NCBI GenBank assembly: GCA_030770425.1
Contig: JASJFT010000076.1
Span: 1 to 64,000 of the forward strand
DNA length: 64,000 nucleotides
DNA from: Darksidea phi
Lineage: Eukaryota > Ascomycota > Dothideomycetes > Pleosporales > Lentitheciaceae
Direction: 5' to 3'
The number at the start of each line of letters is the position of its first letter. Position 1 is the stretch's first letter. Made by a program: the position numbers and the translations under genes. Positions 13,568 through 25,432 of this stretch are shown in pieces. The notes below the pieces were generated by a model. It worked only from the letters and a program-made list of their open reading frames with translations, ran no database searches and was not told the origin of the DNA.

Positions 13568-16500
13568 AGTTATAAGCCTAGATTATAACTAATTACTCTT
13601 AAATAATAATAACTTATTATCCTCGTCGTTAATATTAATTAACGTATAGAGAGCTAATATCCTTACTATTACCCTTATTATTACTAGAAACTCCTCGGCG
13701 CTTAGAGAGTTATTATTATTAATAATAAATACTAAAGAAGATTCCGTAATAATACGTATTATTATTATTCTTAAGATTTAGAGCGACTAGTATAAATAGC
13801 TATTTATTCTTAAGAATAAGATCGAATAATATAAAGTTTAGAAATACTATAATCCTAATCTTAAAATAGTACTAGATATTAAGGAACTAATAAAACCCTT
13901 ACTTATAATATATAAAGCCGGCGCTATTAATATAACTTAGCTATCGTTTAATAATTAAATATTATATAGAGTCGAGCTTACCTAATATTAAGAAGAGAAG
14001 AAGGACTATAAATAACTAGAGAAAGGTCTAAGGATAATTAACTTAGAGATTAGTAAAATAATTATAGTAATAAACCTATATTTAATATAAAATAAGAAAG
14101 ACTTATAGAATTAACTTAAGGTACTAAAGAGGTATATTATACCTATAGATACCTTATAATATTAGGAACTTAGAGCTAAATATAGGTAACTATAAATACC
14201 CTTATATAGTAAGAAGCTAGCTAACTAGCTATATAACTAGATTAAGATTATAAATAAGTATAAGACTATTAGTCTTTTTAACGTTAAAATATCTTATATA
14301 TAGAAGGACTTTATAAAAGTATACTATACGTTTAATATTAAGTATAGTACCTTAACTCTTTAAGATATTCTAAAGGCTTAATATAATAGAGTAAAAGTAT
14401 AGTTATTATAATACTATATTACTAAGTTCGAGTTATTTCTAAAGGTAGCTAAACTAGTTATAATAACTAGATATAATACTATAATTACTACTTAACTTAC
14501 TATTACTAATATAGATAATAGTAATAGCTCTAGTAATAATAATAATAATAACTAGGAAAAGAGAAATAATAGGATTTTAAAGATATATCTCTATAGATAA
14601 GTATATTAGTAGGTTAACTACTTTATACTTAATCCTTTAGTAAAGAAATATTCTAAGAACTATACTATAAGTACTAAGGTTAAATACTAAGTTAATAAAG
14701 CTCTAAAGGCTAATTTAATACTTAAAGCTCGTATTAATAAGGCTATTAAGTATTCGATAGACTATATTAAATAGAAGATAGCTTAGTCCGCTCCTATAAT
14801 ACTATTTAGCTTTAATAATAGGGCTTATCTATTAGAACCCTTAACTTATATAGTTTATATAATTAACGATATAGTTATACTAATAGATAATCTAGTAGTA
14901 CTTACTAGAGATTAAGACGCTATACGAAATAAGTATCTCTATAATTACTAGATATTAGATTTAGGTTTAAATATATACGTCGTTAACTTAAATCTATAGA
15001 TTAGATAGAAATAAAAGTATAATACTATAGCTTATAAATATATTAGTACTAATACTAGAACTATAAAAGTTAAAGCTTAGGGTTTTATAATATTTAAAAT
15101 CTATACTCCTTATAATAGTATAATAGAGATCTAATTAATATACGTTATCCTAGTCTCTAGCTTTATTACTAGTATAATAGAATTAGGAAGGTATTATACT
15201 ATTAATATTTATTTTAACTTAAGACGCGATATATTATATTATAAGAACTAGAGTAATATACTTACTCTACTCGAGTATTTAAATAGCTACTAGCTAGTCG
15301 ACGTCGATACTATATAAAGGCCGTATATTAAGCTATTATTATTATTTATAACTAACTATTAGAAGTTATATACCCTAAAGCCTATATAATAAGTTAGTAA
15401 TTAAATTACTTATCTAATATAGGGATACCCTAGCTAGAGAATAATAGCTTATCTAATAAATATCGTCTATAGAGTCGTCGTTAATAAAACTAATAATTAA
15501 AAGCTATATAAGATATATATTAAAATAAAGCTTATAAAGTAAATCTTATATTATTAATAGAAAGACTACGTAACGTAGCTATTTAAATATATATTATTAG
15601 ATATTATTTAGCTCCTACTAATAGGAGAAGAGTATCTTAATAGAGATAAATACGGAGGCTATAATATTAATTAATATACTAAGTAGTATAAAGTAGAAAT
15701 ATTTTCTAGTTATTTAAAATCTATTATTAATTACTAGGTTATATAGACCCTATATAAAATATAATATTAATTTAAATACGACGTTATTAAAGTATAAACT
15801 AATAATAAGCGAGGATTTAATATCTTATCTAACCTATTTAAATAGGTCTACGATAACCTAGATATTATATATAAGAAGTAAGTACCCTATATAAATAAAT
15901 AAAATAGAGGTACTAAATATACTAGAGTAACGTTAGTTATATACGCGAAAGTATTATAACTTTAGACTAATCTATCTAAATTACTATTAAATAAACTATT
16001 TCTAATAATAGTATATATTCTTAATAGAACGCTATTAGAGAAGCTAAACTAGAAAATACTATATAAGCTTATCTAGGGTAGAAAGTCTTAAGTTATTTAT
16101 ATATATTCTATTAGCTATAAAGTCTATATACTAAATAGATAGCTTAAAAAAGTTAATAAACTTAAGAGTAAAGTATTAATAGGTTATCTTATTAGTTATA
16201 ATTTAACGAATATCTATTATATCTAGCTATTAATAAAGAACTAGGTAATTTAAACTCGCGACGTTATATTTAACTTAGATAGTTTTTTTAAGGACCTAGA
16301 AGACTATACTAGAAAGTTAATTATTAAGGAAATTATCGAGCTACTCGATATACCTAATATTTAGTATCCTAAGAAAATTAGTATTAATAGTCTACTAATA
16401 TTATATTAATTAATAATAAGTAAAATAACTATACTAGCTTCTCCGACTAATACGTAGATAGGAGGTAAGAGATAGTAAGATAGCTAGACGTAGTAAAATA

Positions 16501-18609
16501 AGGTTATTAAGAAGGATACTAAATTCTATAGAGAACTACTTTTACTAGTATCTTTAGCTCGCGTTAATTCTAATTCGGCCCGCGCTAGTTCTAATTAGGT
16601 AAAGAACTTTAAAAACTCTTTAAATAATACTATAATATCTTTAAATAATACTTTAACGTAATAAAATTAACTAATAAACTTATTATAAGAACTTAGTATA
16701 ACTAAAATACCTAGATATAGCCCTAATTAAACTAAAAATAATACTCTAAGAAGATAAAATCTCGATCTTAATAAGTCTAATATTATTCTAGAAGGATACT
16801 TAGTATAATTAGCTTACTTATATAATCTATATTATTAAGTATATCTATTATTCTATATAAATACTAATAATACTATATATAACTATCTATATAGCTTTAT
16901 TATAATAATAAAGTAGAATCTAGAATATAAGGTTTATTAATTATAGTTATCTAAGTCTCTAAAGAATTTTTAGTAGCTAAGTAGTTACCTATATAGTAAT
17001 TAATTCTAAGCTACTACTAATATAGAATATTATTTAGTATAAATAAAAAGATACTTTATAAAGATCTTACTTCGAGCTACTAATATTAATATAGAGGTAC
17101 TATTATTAATATAAGTATTTATCTATAAAATCGATATAAATAGCTACCTTTTAAAATTTAAGACCTAGATTATAATTTAAGATAACTTATAATAGCTATA
17201 TAGTAATATCTATACTACTATACTAGCTACTTACTTATTTTATACTCTACTCGTAATTACTAATTAGTTTAACCTAGAGTTAAAGTAATATAATATTCTA
17301 ACGACCTTTTTTAATATAAAGCTTAAGAAATATATCTATATAAGAATATTAGATAGCTTTAAGTATAACGATAAGATTCTAGAGGTACTATATATCCTTT
17401 ATAGACTTAAAGAGATACTACTATTATAGTATAACGAATTTAAGAAGACTCTAAATTAACTTAATATATAAGAAGTAGAAGGATTTTCTTATATATATAT
17501 TAATAACTAGCTAATTCTATTTATATATATCGATAATATTATTATAGCTTATTACTCTAAAAATACTAGGCTTTATAAACGTTTTAAGATAGATTTTATA
17601 AACTATTATAATATTAAGAAGTTAGATAATCTAAAGTAGTACCTAGAAATTCGAGTTATATAGAATATAGAGAAATAATTAATTTAGCTTATATAAGACG
17701 CTTATATTAATAAAGTTACTAGAGAGTTTAATATCTAATTAGATTCTTACCCTATAGAAATACTACTTATAGTAAATTAATATAAGTTATTTATTAAAAA
17801 ATCTAATAAAACGCGTATAAAATATTATTAATAACTAGTTAGTTATCTCGCGTATTTTATATAGTAAACGCGACCTAATTTAACTTATTCTTATAGTTTA
17901 TTAGTAAGTTACTTTATAAATCTAAGATAGTAGTATATAGCTCTAATTAAGTATATATAATAATATATTAATAAGATAAAATATTATACTCTATAAAGAA
18001 TAGTTATATAATATAGTAAAGTAGTTAAATATAATATAATTAATAATAAAATAATTAAATAGTCTAGAGCTACTAGTAATTTCCTAGGTATAGTAGATAT
18101 AGCGTTTACTAATAATATCTATACTTATTAGAATAGCTAGAGCTATCTATTTTAACTATTTAATATAACTATTAATTAGAAATTAGCTTAATAATATACT
18201 ATTATAAAGAGTATAACTAAGGTAGAACTACTCGTCCTAAACTTTACTAGTTTAGAGATAGCTAAATAGTTAAGGCTATTTAAAGGATTTAACCTTAAAC
18301 TTAATAAGACGTCTATTATTTAGTATAATAACTAGTAAATAGTTAGTATTACTATAAAGTAAGAGGAAAAACTTAATACTAAGCTTAAATATATTAATAT
18401 CTATTAGAGCTAGATTTAATAGGAGGTTATTTATAGCTACCTTAACGTATAATAACTATCTACTACTAAGATATCTACTAACGAACTTACTAAGATCCTT
18501 CTAAAGTAAAAGTATATATAGTTTATAAAGTAATTAGACCTCGTTAATATTAAAAGTCTAATTAAATAGGTTAACTTTAAGGGCTACGAGTACCTCTAAG
18601 CTAAGGGGG
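13568..18609 (+). pseudogene. Copia gag-pol remnants
   Basis: The internal region no longer codes continuously, but the plus strand still shows copia pol spacing. At about 15,780-15,830 there is an integrase-core-like stretch. At about 17,280-17,500 lies the reverse transcriptase core (a Leu-Tyr-x-Leu-Lys stretch before the catalytic box). At 17,511-17,549 is the YVDD-box remnant. At about 17,630-17,660 is a Leu-Lys-x-Tyr-Leu-x-Ile-Arg-Val remnant that normally follows it. Stops arise mainly where Trp or Gln codons have RIP changes. The gag start and protease were not located with confidence. Confidence 0.75.
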
Positions 18610-18611
18610 TA

Positions 18612-18867
18612 TATTACGGAGTAGATAGCTTAGGGACTAAGTATAATTAGAGATTTTACTAGGCGTAAGGATTAGCCTAGTACTAACGGCTATTTACTAA
18701 ATCTCGTAATCTAATAGTATCTAATACAGTCTAGTAGTGTTAGTATTAAGGTATAGTTAGGGGTCGTTTCTGTACATAAAATACCGTCTTTTTCAACTCA
18801 TAGAAATCAGAGCTTTCACTTTCAGAGACTGCGCACTACAGTGATTCACACTGAAATCACTGTGACA
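18612..18867 (+). repeat. 3' LTR of the copia element; RIP boundary
   Basis: Right LTR, ending ACTGTGACA and followed by TCTGC. Its first about 115 bp lacks CpA/TpG like the rest of the block. From about 18,727 CpA and TpG reappear, and the last about 100 bp looks unmutated (TTTCTGTACATAAAATACCG and onward). The end of the RIP tract therefore lies inside this LTR. Confidence 0.92.
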
Positions 18868-18872
18868 TCTGC
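18868..18872. repeat. Right target-site duplication (TCTGC)
   Basis: Unmutated partner of TCTAC at 13,308-13,312. It fixes the element's right end at 18,867 and marks the return to ordinary genomic sequence. Confidence 0.75.
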
Positions 18873-20635
18873 ACCTGCAGCTAAAGATGCAAGCAACACT
18901 CCCTCCGTCAAGTATCGAGGCTGACCCACACTCTTGTAAAGCACTAAACTTCAAGTTTAACCCCCAAGTGAACCTCCGTTCCAATTGCTTACTTGTTAGC
19001 GGGGGTGAGTTTTCGTGTTGTACACGCGTTTAGCTGTGGGGCGATTCGGCGCTGCGATGCCGGGATCGATTCTCTCAAGCCAAGGTCATCTGAACGTCCA
19101 CTCATGAAGTAGATTTTCGGATGAATTTTCTCGAGCGAATAGTATTAACTTGGTCTCCTCTCATGCCTCCCGCTCGTTCCCTTCATTGGAGTCACTACGG
19201 GAGACGACGACCCACCGCCACCGTAATCCATATTCTGCGCAGTCTCTCTGGTCGCCCACAAAGTAGTAAAAGCTCTATGGGTTAATGCTATTAGGAGGAT
19301 AACTAATAGCGTATATCCCTTAACTCTTTACTCGCCCCGTTTAAAAATATATACTTTCCCTATCGGCTTCCATGCGGAACCGGCGTCTTTTCTTATTAAG
19401 AACCCCACGTACGTGCAATAATTGCGGGACTTTCACAAATTTTGGTTTGCTATTGATGGTGGTTTGCCTACAGTGACATGGGATTTCAGATAGCCCGCGT
19501 AATAGCTCGCACCACTTGCTAAAATGCCTGGCCCTACCAACATTGCGGAGGAGGCTATTCCACCTCACACCTGCGCGCACACTCCTCACTTCTCCGCTCG
19601 CTGCCAGCTAATAATACACACGCTGAAATCTCATTGCGAGAGAAATGACAAAGTGGAAACACGCCGAACGCAGCCAGGCGCCAGCTGTTTAAAAAGACTA
19701 CCTGACCAAACCAGTAAATGGAGAATCCATGAAGAGGCATTAGAGTTGGCAACAGAAAATGTATTGGCGTTCGAGTGGTAGGAAATCCAGTGATTGGACT
19801 GGAGGATAGGTCAGAAAGTATACCGGGGCAGACTTAAAAAATATACACAATTTTGAGTTCGACTGGCTTGGGGAATCGCCTCCACGTAGTTCGATATCAA
19901 TGAAGACAATGAAGACGGTCTACAAGGTGGTGCCCGGATTTCTCGGGACTCTGAGGTATTGTCCCAAGAACTGCCCGCTCGGTCACCATCGGGCAGGAGT
20001 GTTGCCTGGGTCGCAGCTCCCAAAACAGGCGACTGCAGCCGTGCCCTACAGGCCTAATGCAGTGGCTTGTACCGTAGAGATACCTCTTAAATGTCATACT
20101 GCTCACCGGAACTTCTTCGACACAAGGCCCTTCGCTCGTAGCGGCGTTCGACGAACCATTAAACGCTCACGGTGGCCAATCACGAATCCCACGCTTTAGA
20201 GCTAAGCCTGTATAACAGTTAATTGGAAGGGGCACTGCGTGGCACTGTCACGGTGAACTGTAGTAAGGTTAAAGTAGACTCGAGCTATTTGTTTGCGAAT
20301 ATAACGTTAGATCTACACCTCTTGTCGAGAAAATCAATCAAAGCATATCCAGGGTCATTTTGTGTAACGCTTCCCACATATTCATAGCCGCGGGGTTACC
20401 GCCGGCGCCTCCCCATCCATCCTTCCAGCCCTTCCACCTCCGCTGGTTCTTGCCTTGGGTTGACCAGTATCCGCCGGATTCTTTGTCACAGCAGAATGTT
20501 TACTTAGCCCGGCCTTCTTCCCTATACTCGGTCCTCGTGACTCTTTGTGTGAGGGGCGTGCCTGGATAGGTCCTGATCTCGTGCGGTGAGTCTCCCGCGT
20601 GATGTGCTGAGTGACAGGCGCTACGGCCTTTAGTA
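18873..20635. other. Intergenic, no supported gene
   Basis: Ordinary base composition. Short overlapping ORFs on both strands show no family resemblance. An 85-bp patch at about 19,288-19,371 again almost lacks CpA/TpG and may be a short RIP-touched repeat fragment. Confidence 0.6.
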
Positions 20636-21121
20636 CTACTTACCCCTAAGTTTCTTATTTGGGGCTGTTTGCGAAGGGAGAGGCTCGCGTTTCAAGTTTG
20701 CGATCCTAGCAATGCCATGCGGTGGCGGATGATTGTCTTCGTTTTGAACCTTGTTGACCTTGACCCGAGGGGTGCGATGGTCCAAACACTGTGAGTTCTG
20801 TGGTGGAGGAATCACAGTACCTTGTTGCGGTCTGGGTAGTTCTAGAGGCGAATCTTTATGCTCTCCTGAGGGTGATGGAGCTGGCGGGAAAAGAGGAAAC
20901 CAGTTAGAAACTGAGGGTGGCTCAAGCTTCTGAACCGTGTTCTTAGCGCTTGCGATTCGGTCTAAGGTGTGTCCAGGAAAGTTTCGTCGCCCTAAGTATC
21001 CTTCCTCGATGGTCCAGAAACCCGAAGGTTGCTCAGAACGCGGAAGCTGAATGGTCTCTGGATCACCAATCTCAGAAAGGGTGAACTCCATACTTGTGAT
21101 ATCCACTTGGGTGTCTTCCAT
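20636..21121 (-). CDS. Hypothetical protein, 161 aa
   Basis: Single-exon ORF with an ATG at 21,121. The product is hydrophilic and Pro-rich (Pro runs near residues 80 and 105-110), with a basic C-terminal end (KREPLPSQTAPNKKLRGK). No membrane segment, signal peptide or recognisable domain is seen, and I do not recognise the family. The composition suggests a disordered protein. It lies upstream of nothing in an obvious operon-like relation; the next minus-strand gene (21,281-22,041) ends 160 bp before its start. It could be a fragment or a chance ORF. Confidence 0.35.
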   Translation of the reverse strand: MEDTQVDITSMEFTLSEIGDPETIQLPRSEQPSGFWTIEEGYLGRRNFPGHTLDRIASAKNTVQKLEPPSVSNWFPLFPPAPSPSGEHKDSPLELPRPQQGTVIPPPQNSQCLDHRTPRVKVNKVQNEDNHPPPHGIARIANLKREPLPSQTAPNKKLRGK

Positions 21122-21280
21122 GCTCTTTATAGGGTTAAGACCCTCGGGCTCGGGGGAGGAGGGCTCGTGTCGCCACTTCTAGGAAGTAACCCACTTCGTT
21201 CTATTAAATTCTTCTCTCCGGTCCCCACGCTCCTTCCACCACTTAGTAACTTACAGATAAGCTGAATATAGGTGGAGTTG

Positions 21281-22041
21281 TCAATACTCGTTGGAGAGGC
21301 GAAAGTACCGCGCCCTTTCTTCGGCTACTTCGACCCAAAAGATAAACTAAGGCCTAGAGATGATAAAAGATTCGGCTTCGGAAGCGGATGTATCTTCTTT
21401 AAGATGCGAGCGTGGGATTGCGGGGGAGCTCTTACCGCGACGTAGGTTCTGGCGTAAATGTAGGGCGCATGCAAGGAGGTGTTGCGTATAGAGATTTTTA
21501 GGACCAGGACCGTCTGCCTCGTATTGCTGCCATGGCCACTTCCACCCTGCAACGTCGTCGTTGGGCTGAACCCTACGTCCGGGAAACCCCACTCGGAATT
21601 CCAGACACCGAGTTGCTCCCAGCGGCGCTTGATGTTGTGACGAACGAGGACACCTAGTCGCTGAAAACCCTCCACTCCTCGCAACTTGTTGTTCGCCCTG
21701 TAACGAGACACGCGGGATTGCTCAAGGCCCGCCTCTGTGTAGTAGACGTCGCCGGGTTGTATAGTAGATTCTAGGCAGTAATGGTCGAGCTCGCCAGTGC
21801 GAATAGGTTGATGCATGATCGACTGCAGCTCTTCTGGAAGCTCGCCGCGTAGCGGTGATGGTGGTGCATCGTCGAGCTCTTCCGACTCGGTCGATTCGGC
21901 GTAGCGAGGCGGATCATCGCGCTTGAAGCGCGTGAGGGAACGGTTCCGTAGATTGTCGTTTGCAGCGAGTGCCTCGAGGAGGGATAGGGCTTGGTCGTGC
22001 AGCGCGTGGTGAAGCTGGATACGATCTAGAAATGGCGGCAT
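21281..22041 (-). pseudogene. Conserved hypothetical fungal protein, frameshift plus nonsense
   Basis: The ATG at 22,041 opens a frame with an N-terminal helical segment (MPPFLDRIQLHHALHDQ) and an acidic, Pro-rich middle. A basic segment (RRWEQLGVWNSEWGFP) follows at about 21,590. There the sensible frame shifts: the next frame continues with a Trp-rich stretch (GWKWPWQQ) and an Arg/Ser stretch (LRRGKSSPAIPRS) ending in ESFIISRP. Then a TAG at 21,347-21,349 stands where a Trp codon is expected, since the frame goes on for 21 residues to a natural TGA at 21,281-21,283. TGG to TAG is a RIP-type change. The family pattern is one I associate with uncharacterised Dothideomycete proteins; the function is unknown. 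Confidence 0.6.
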
Positions 22042-22891
22042 AACTTGGACGACGCAGTGAGTGAGTCAGTATAGGAGATGGCTGGAAGGAAGAGGGCTGG
22101 AGGGAGTTGTTGGAGTTGCGGCGACGCACAAGCACAGCGTGACAGCCAACGGTTGCTGCTGCCAAGCAACCGAGTATTGAGTCCCCTGGAGGCGACTTTC
22201 CTTGCACTTCCTGCTCTATCTGGTCCTCCGCCTTTTCCAATGCATCCAAAAACACTCTTCCACCTCGTGCCCACCAACCCTCTTGCACCCCGACAACAAG
22301 AGTTTTGTCTCCAGCTCCAGCCTCAACCGTGGTTCTAGCCCCGAGTTTATAGCGTAGCAGGACCCCTTCATCACCGCTCTAACATAAGCCCTCATCACAC
22401 TTGACAATCATAATATAGTAGTATTCGAGCCTTGAAGCCTTACTATCAAGCTGATACGTCATCTTCAGTCCCGTGGCGGCCGAGAACGACTCTAAGCGAG
22501 ATGGCCCGGAGATTTTCGAAGGTTAGCGCAAGTCTCACATAAGTATGCCAATAGTGCTAGCACTACGGAGTCGCGGGCGGTCAGCGAAGTGAGAGATCGA
22601 ACGAACACTGATATGAGCGTTATTTTGATGACAAGGCGACCGTGGATCGTGGGTCGCAGCATGTTTCGACGTCGGAGCTTTGCGGTTTCACCCACATGTC
22701 ACTTATATATGGAATGATATGGGTCTAGGTCGGAGGACGATGTGCTCTTTCAACAAGACGAAGCATCGGGTCTTCGCTTTACGGCCACTGTCACATATGC
22801 CACAATGCTATGGAATGATGAATTGCGAAGAGACATAGCCATCTACTCTGATCAGGATTCTGAATGCACTGGCTCGCCTCAGACCCAGTCT
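22042..22891. other. Intergenic, no supported gene
   Basis: Only short overlapping ORFs without coding character. It separates the broken hypothetical gene from the phosphotransferase gene; both are on the minus strand. Confidence 0.55.
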
Positions 22892-23722
22892 CTACGGCTC
22901 GAGAGCCCTCACGAGTTTCGCAAGCTCGGTCGGATTTTCGTGCATGGTTTTGTACATGCGGACATATCCAACCGTGTCAACAGCCCACTGGTCAAGAAAG
23001 ACCGGAGGGAAAAAACCACCATTTTCTAGGTCAAGCAGGGCCTCCACCGTCAAGGTGAGCGGGTCGATCATGATATTAAAAGGCCCCAGGTCGCCATGAC
23101 AGAAAACAAACTCCGGTGTAGCAGATGTCTTCGTCTTCCAGACCCCCCTCCTGTCCATCTCGGTCACCCAAGGCGGCGGGATGACAACTCCGTTAAACCC
23201 AGTCGTATGTGACTTTAGCTCACTAAACTGGGGGAGGACCACCTCCTCGATGAAAGTTATCGCCTCCATGGTCGCTAACGCCTTGCAGGCCCGGCACCGG
23301 GCTGGCTGGTGGCCATGCAGCGACGGTAGCTGGCACTTGTCTCCGATTTCGGCGAGCGGGACGCCGTCGATGAGTTCGGTTGTCACGAAGAAGCCATTTG
23401 GCCCTTCGCCAACATCGATAACCGCCGGAACCGGGATGGTTGTCCTTTTTTTGATGAACTGCAGTGCAGCAGCTTCGTTGTACACGCGCTCTCGCGGCCA
23501 TTTTTTGGCCCTGTCTATCCCCCGATAGTCCGGCAGCTTGAGCGGCTTGATTGCTTTGGTGATGGTACCGGCCTCATGATCACGTGTAATGATAGTCTGC
23601 CGCTCCTGAGTCATGTGGTCTGGAAAGGCATTGGCCCAAGGAGTGGTAATGCTTGAGGGAGAGATGACGAGATTTTGAGCGAGAGATGAGGCTCGGGGAT
23701 TTCTCGAGCGCTCAAAATCCAT
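22892..23722 (-). CDS. APH-family phosphotransferase (kinase-like fold)
   Basis: Intact single-exon ORF of 276 aa from an ATG at 23,722. It shows the aminoglycoside phosphotransferase/choline-kinase fold. An N-lobe with RERVYNEAAALQFIKKRT (about 77-94) and IPVPAVIDVG leads to the catalytic loop FCHGDLGPFNIMID (about 207-220), with the Asp of HGD and the metal-binding Asn. The second metal site is LLDLENGGFFPP (about 229-240). The enzyme would transfer phosphate from ATP to an unknown small molecule or protein; fungal members are mostly uncharacterised. The C-terminus (LVRALEP) looks complete. A related but broken gene lies at 56,726-57,490. The first about 40 residues are not part of the fold, and an internal Met at about 37 could be the true start. 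Confidence 0.85.
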   Translation of the reverse strand: MDFERSRNPRASSLAQNLVISPSSITTPWANAFPDHMTQERQTIITRDHEAGTITKAIKPLKLPDYRGIDRAKKWPRERVYNEAAALQFIKKRTTIPVPAVIDVGEGPNGFFVTTELIDGVPLAEIGDKCQLPSLHGHQPARCRACKALATMEAITFIEEVVLPQFSELKSHTTGFNGVVIPPPWVTEMDRRGVWKTKTSATPEFVFCHGDLGPFNIMIDPLTLTVEALLDLENGGFFPPVFLDQWAVDTVGYVRMYKTMHENPTELAKLVRALEP

Positions 23723-25124
23723 GGCGGAAACGCTAGATATCCCTCGTAAGTTGGCCGAATTAGTCGCTCAGCGCCGCAAGACCGGTTTGTGTAGCCAATA
23801 GGATGCAGATTCACATTGAAAACGACTTTGCAGTCAGCCTCGGTCCCGGATTGTTAAGTAACTCGGATACATCAATCCGCTAAGTCCTTTTGGCATAACA
23901 GGAAGGGATTTGGGACGAGGTTTGCGAGTCTGGGGAGGGTATCCGACAGAGGATAGTGAGCGCTGAGACTTGCATCCCTTATAGGCTATTCCGTGCGGTT
24001 CACATGTTCTTGTTGCGGGATTGGGTTATTTCCGGCCCGTAGCCATCTGACCAATCCGTCTCGCCCATCGGCCGCACCAACAGCATCTAAATTAGTCCTT
24101 TACATCATGAACCGAGTTCTCAGCTAAACCCACCTCTCAACATTCGCTCCGTATGCCCTGCACCTGCCCGCACCCTTCTCCTCGACGTTCAGCTCCGCCG
24201 TCGCCCGCGCCGCTCCAGAAACACACAGCGGATTGATGTCCTCGTAGGCGATAGTCAGCCCGCTAGCTACGGTCATGTCGGCTAACTTGGCGTGGCGAAC
24301 GGTGTCCAGAACGTACGAAGTGACGTTCCGACTTGACTGGGTGTCTGACGCGCTATTCACGACCATCCACACGATGACGGCCACCTCGCCACCCAAACAC
24401 GATTGACGCGCGCGACGTTTCTGTGCGGGCTCCACGCCATCGCCGACAGCACCGCAACGCCTCCACAAGCGCAGGGGCAGTAGAGAAGCATGTCAATGAT
24501 TCCGAATCAGGCAGCGGCGAGCAGGCTCCTCCACTACAGACACGTGTTGTCACGGAAGATGGCGAGGAGGGAGCCACAGTCGAGGACGAGCGGTCAGCGT
24601 TGCAGACTATCACCAAGAAGCTAGCGAATGCGCCCAAATCGGTCGGCTCGATTGGTGACAGCATTGTGGACTATGTTGTGCCGAGTTGGGCAATGTAGCT
24701 GCCGGCGACGGCCACCGCAATCACGATGACGAGGTCACTTCGAGCCACAGCTAGGTCATCATGAGGGTACACACAACGATCGAGGGTATATAATGGTGAG
24801 CAATCCACCTCGCTGCAACTGGGGCTTCAAATGCAAAGGGTTTTCGCACATTATGTAAGCAGACGCTGGGAGGGTGTGGCTGGAGGCTGCACCACGCAGT
24901 GATTGGATGGAGACTTTGATGGGGTTTTGGGCCCCCACCTTCCTGAGAAGGGGAGACGAGGACTTGATTGGAGGGATTACATGACTGTGGAATGGATGGG
25001 TTCGACGGAGTGGCTGTGGGATGGACGGAGTGGGTTCGACGGAGTGGCTGTAGGGGGTCTGTGCTGTGCTCCCCGGGCGGGGTAGAGGGCGTGTGGAGTG
25101 CGCTCTCCTATTCTTCTCCCTACC
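23723..25124. other. Intergenic with weak minus-strand coding traces
   Basis: On the minus strand, 24,124-24,366 and the stretch just upstream show patches of plausible protein (for example TSYVLDTVRHAKLADMTVAS) in different frames and without a good ATG. This may be a decayed gene of unknown type. The long minus ORF at 24,759-25,472 is treated as an antisense shadow of the F-box gene. Confidence 0.35.
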
Positions 25125-25171
25125 TTCTTTTTTCTTCTTTCTACCTTCTTTTTTTCTTCTTTGCGGTCGGG
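25125..25171 (+). promoter_or_regulatory. Pyrimidine-rich tract before the F-box gene
   Basis: An almost unbroken CT tract (TTCTTCTTTCTACCTTCTTT repeated in variants) ends just before the ATG at 25,172. CT-rich tracts immediately upstream of the start are typical of core promoters of filamentous fungi. It supports the choice of this ATG. Confidence 0.5.
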
Positions 25172-25432
25172 ATGGCGTCGCTGGAGAACGTACCGGTGGA
25201 GTTGTTGTTGCTTGTTGTGGAGCGTTTGAGGGGAGTGCGGGAGCTAAGTGCGCTACGGGCGGCGTCGCGAGGTTGGAAGGCGCGGGTAGATCGCGGGTTT
25301 CGGGCTTGGTTGAGGATGCAGGCGGTGGGGGTGCCGCTGCCGTCGTTCTCGTCGTCTTCCGTCGGCTTCGTGGGGAATCGAGTGCAACGTAGGTGCTCTT
25401 TTTCCCTTCTCCGCCTCGTTTGGCAGGGCTGA
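25172..25432 (+). CDS. F-box domain protein (short or truncated)
   Basis: The ATG follows the CT-rich tract. The first about 43 residues match an F-box: MASLENVPVELLLLVVERL, then a Leu/Ala-rich helix (RELSALRAASRGWKARVDRG). F-box proteins recruit substrates to SCF ubiquitin ligases through Skp1. The frame stops after 86 aa, short for the family, whose members carry a C-terminal substrate-binding part. A 38-bp GT-AG segment (25,389-25,426) could be spliced to continue in an open frame to 25,716, giving about 168 aa with two Cys-containing stretches. A 38-bp intron is unusually short, so a frameshifted pseudogene is an equal possibility. Confidence 0.55.
   Translation: MASLENVPVELLLLVVERLRGVRELSALRAASRGWKARVDRGFRAWLRMQAVGVPLPSFSSSSVGFVGNRVQRRCSFSLLRLVWQG

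Larger units (their letters stand above)
13313..18867 (+). mobile_element. Ty1/copia LTR retrotransposon, RIP-inactivated
   Basis: A 5.55-kb element bounded by 255/256-bp direct LTRs and a 5-bp target duplication (TCTAC/TCTGC). Between them an integrase-like region (about 15.6-16.4 kb) precedes the reverse transcriptase (about 16.9-17.7 kb), the pol order of Ty1/copia. The active-site stretch at 17,511-17,549 reads through Tyr-Ile-Asp-Asn, one RIP change at each of two codons away from the copia YVDD box. A purine run (AAGGGGG, 18,603-18,609) just before the 3' LTR fits a polypurine tract. The element is dead: no ORF reaches 60 codons. Unlike the left part, the last about 140 bp of the 3' LTR is unmutated. 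Confidence 0.93.

Noticed and set aside
1..18730. AT-rich block as mitochondrial DNA or a centromere core
   Set aside because: The CpA/TpG-specific depletion and the embedded copia element explain the composition by RIP. A centromeric role cannot be judged from sequence alone.
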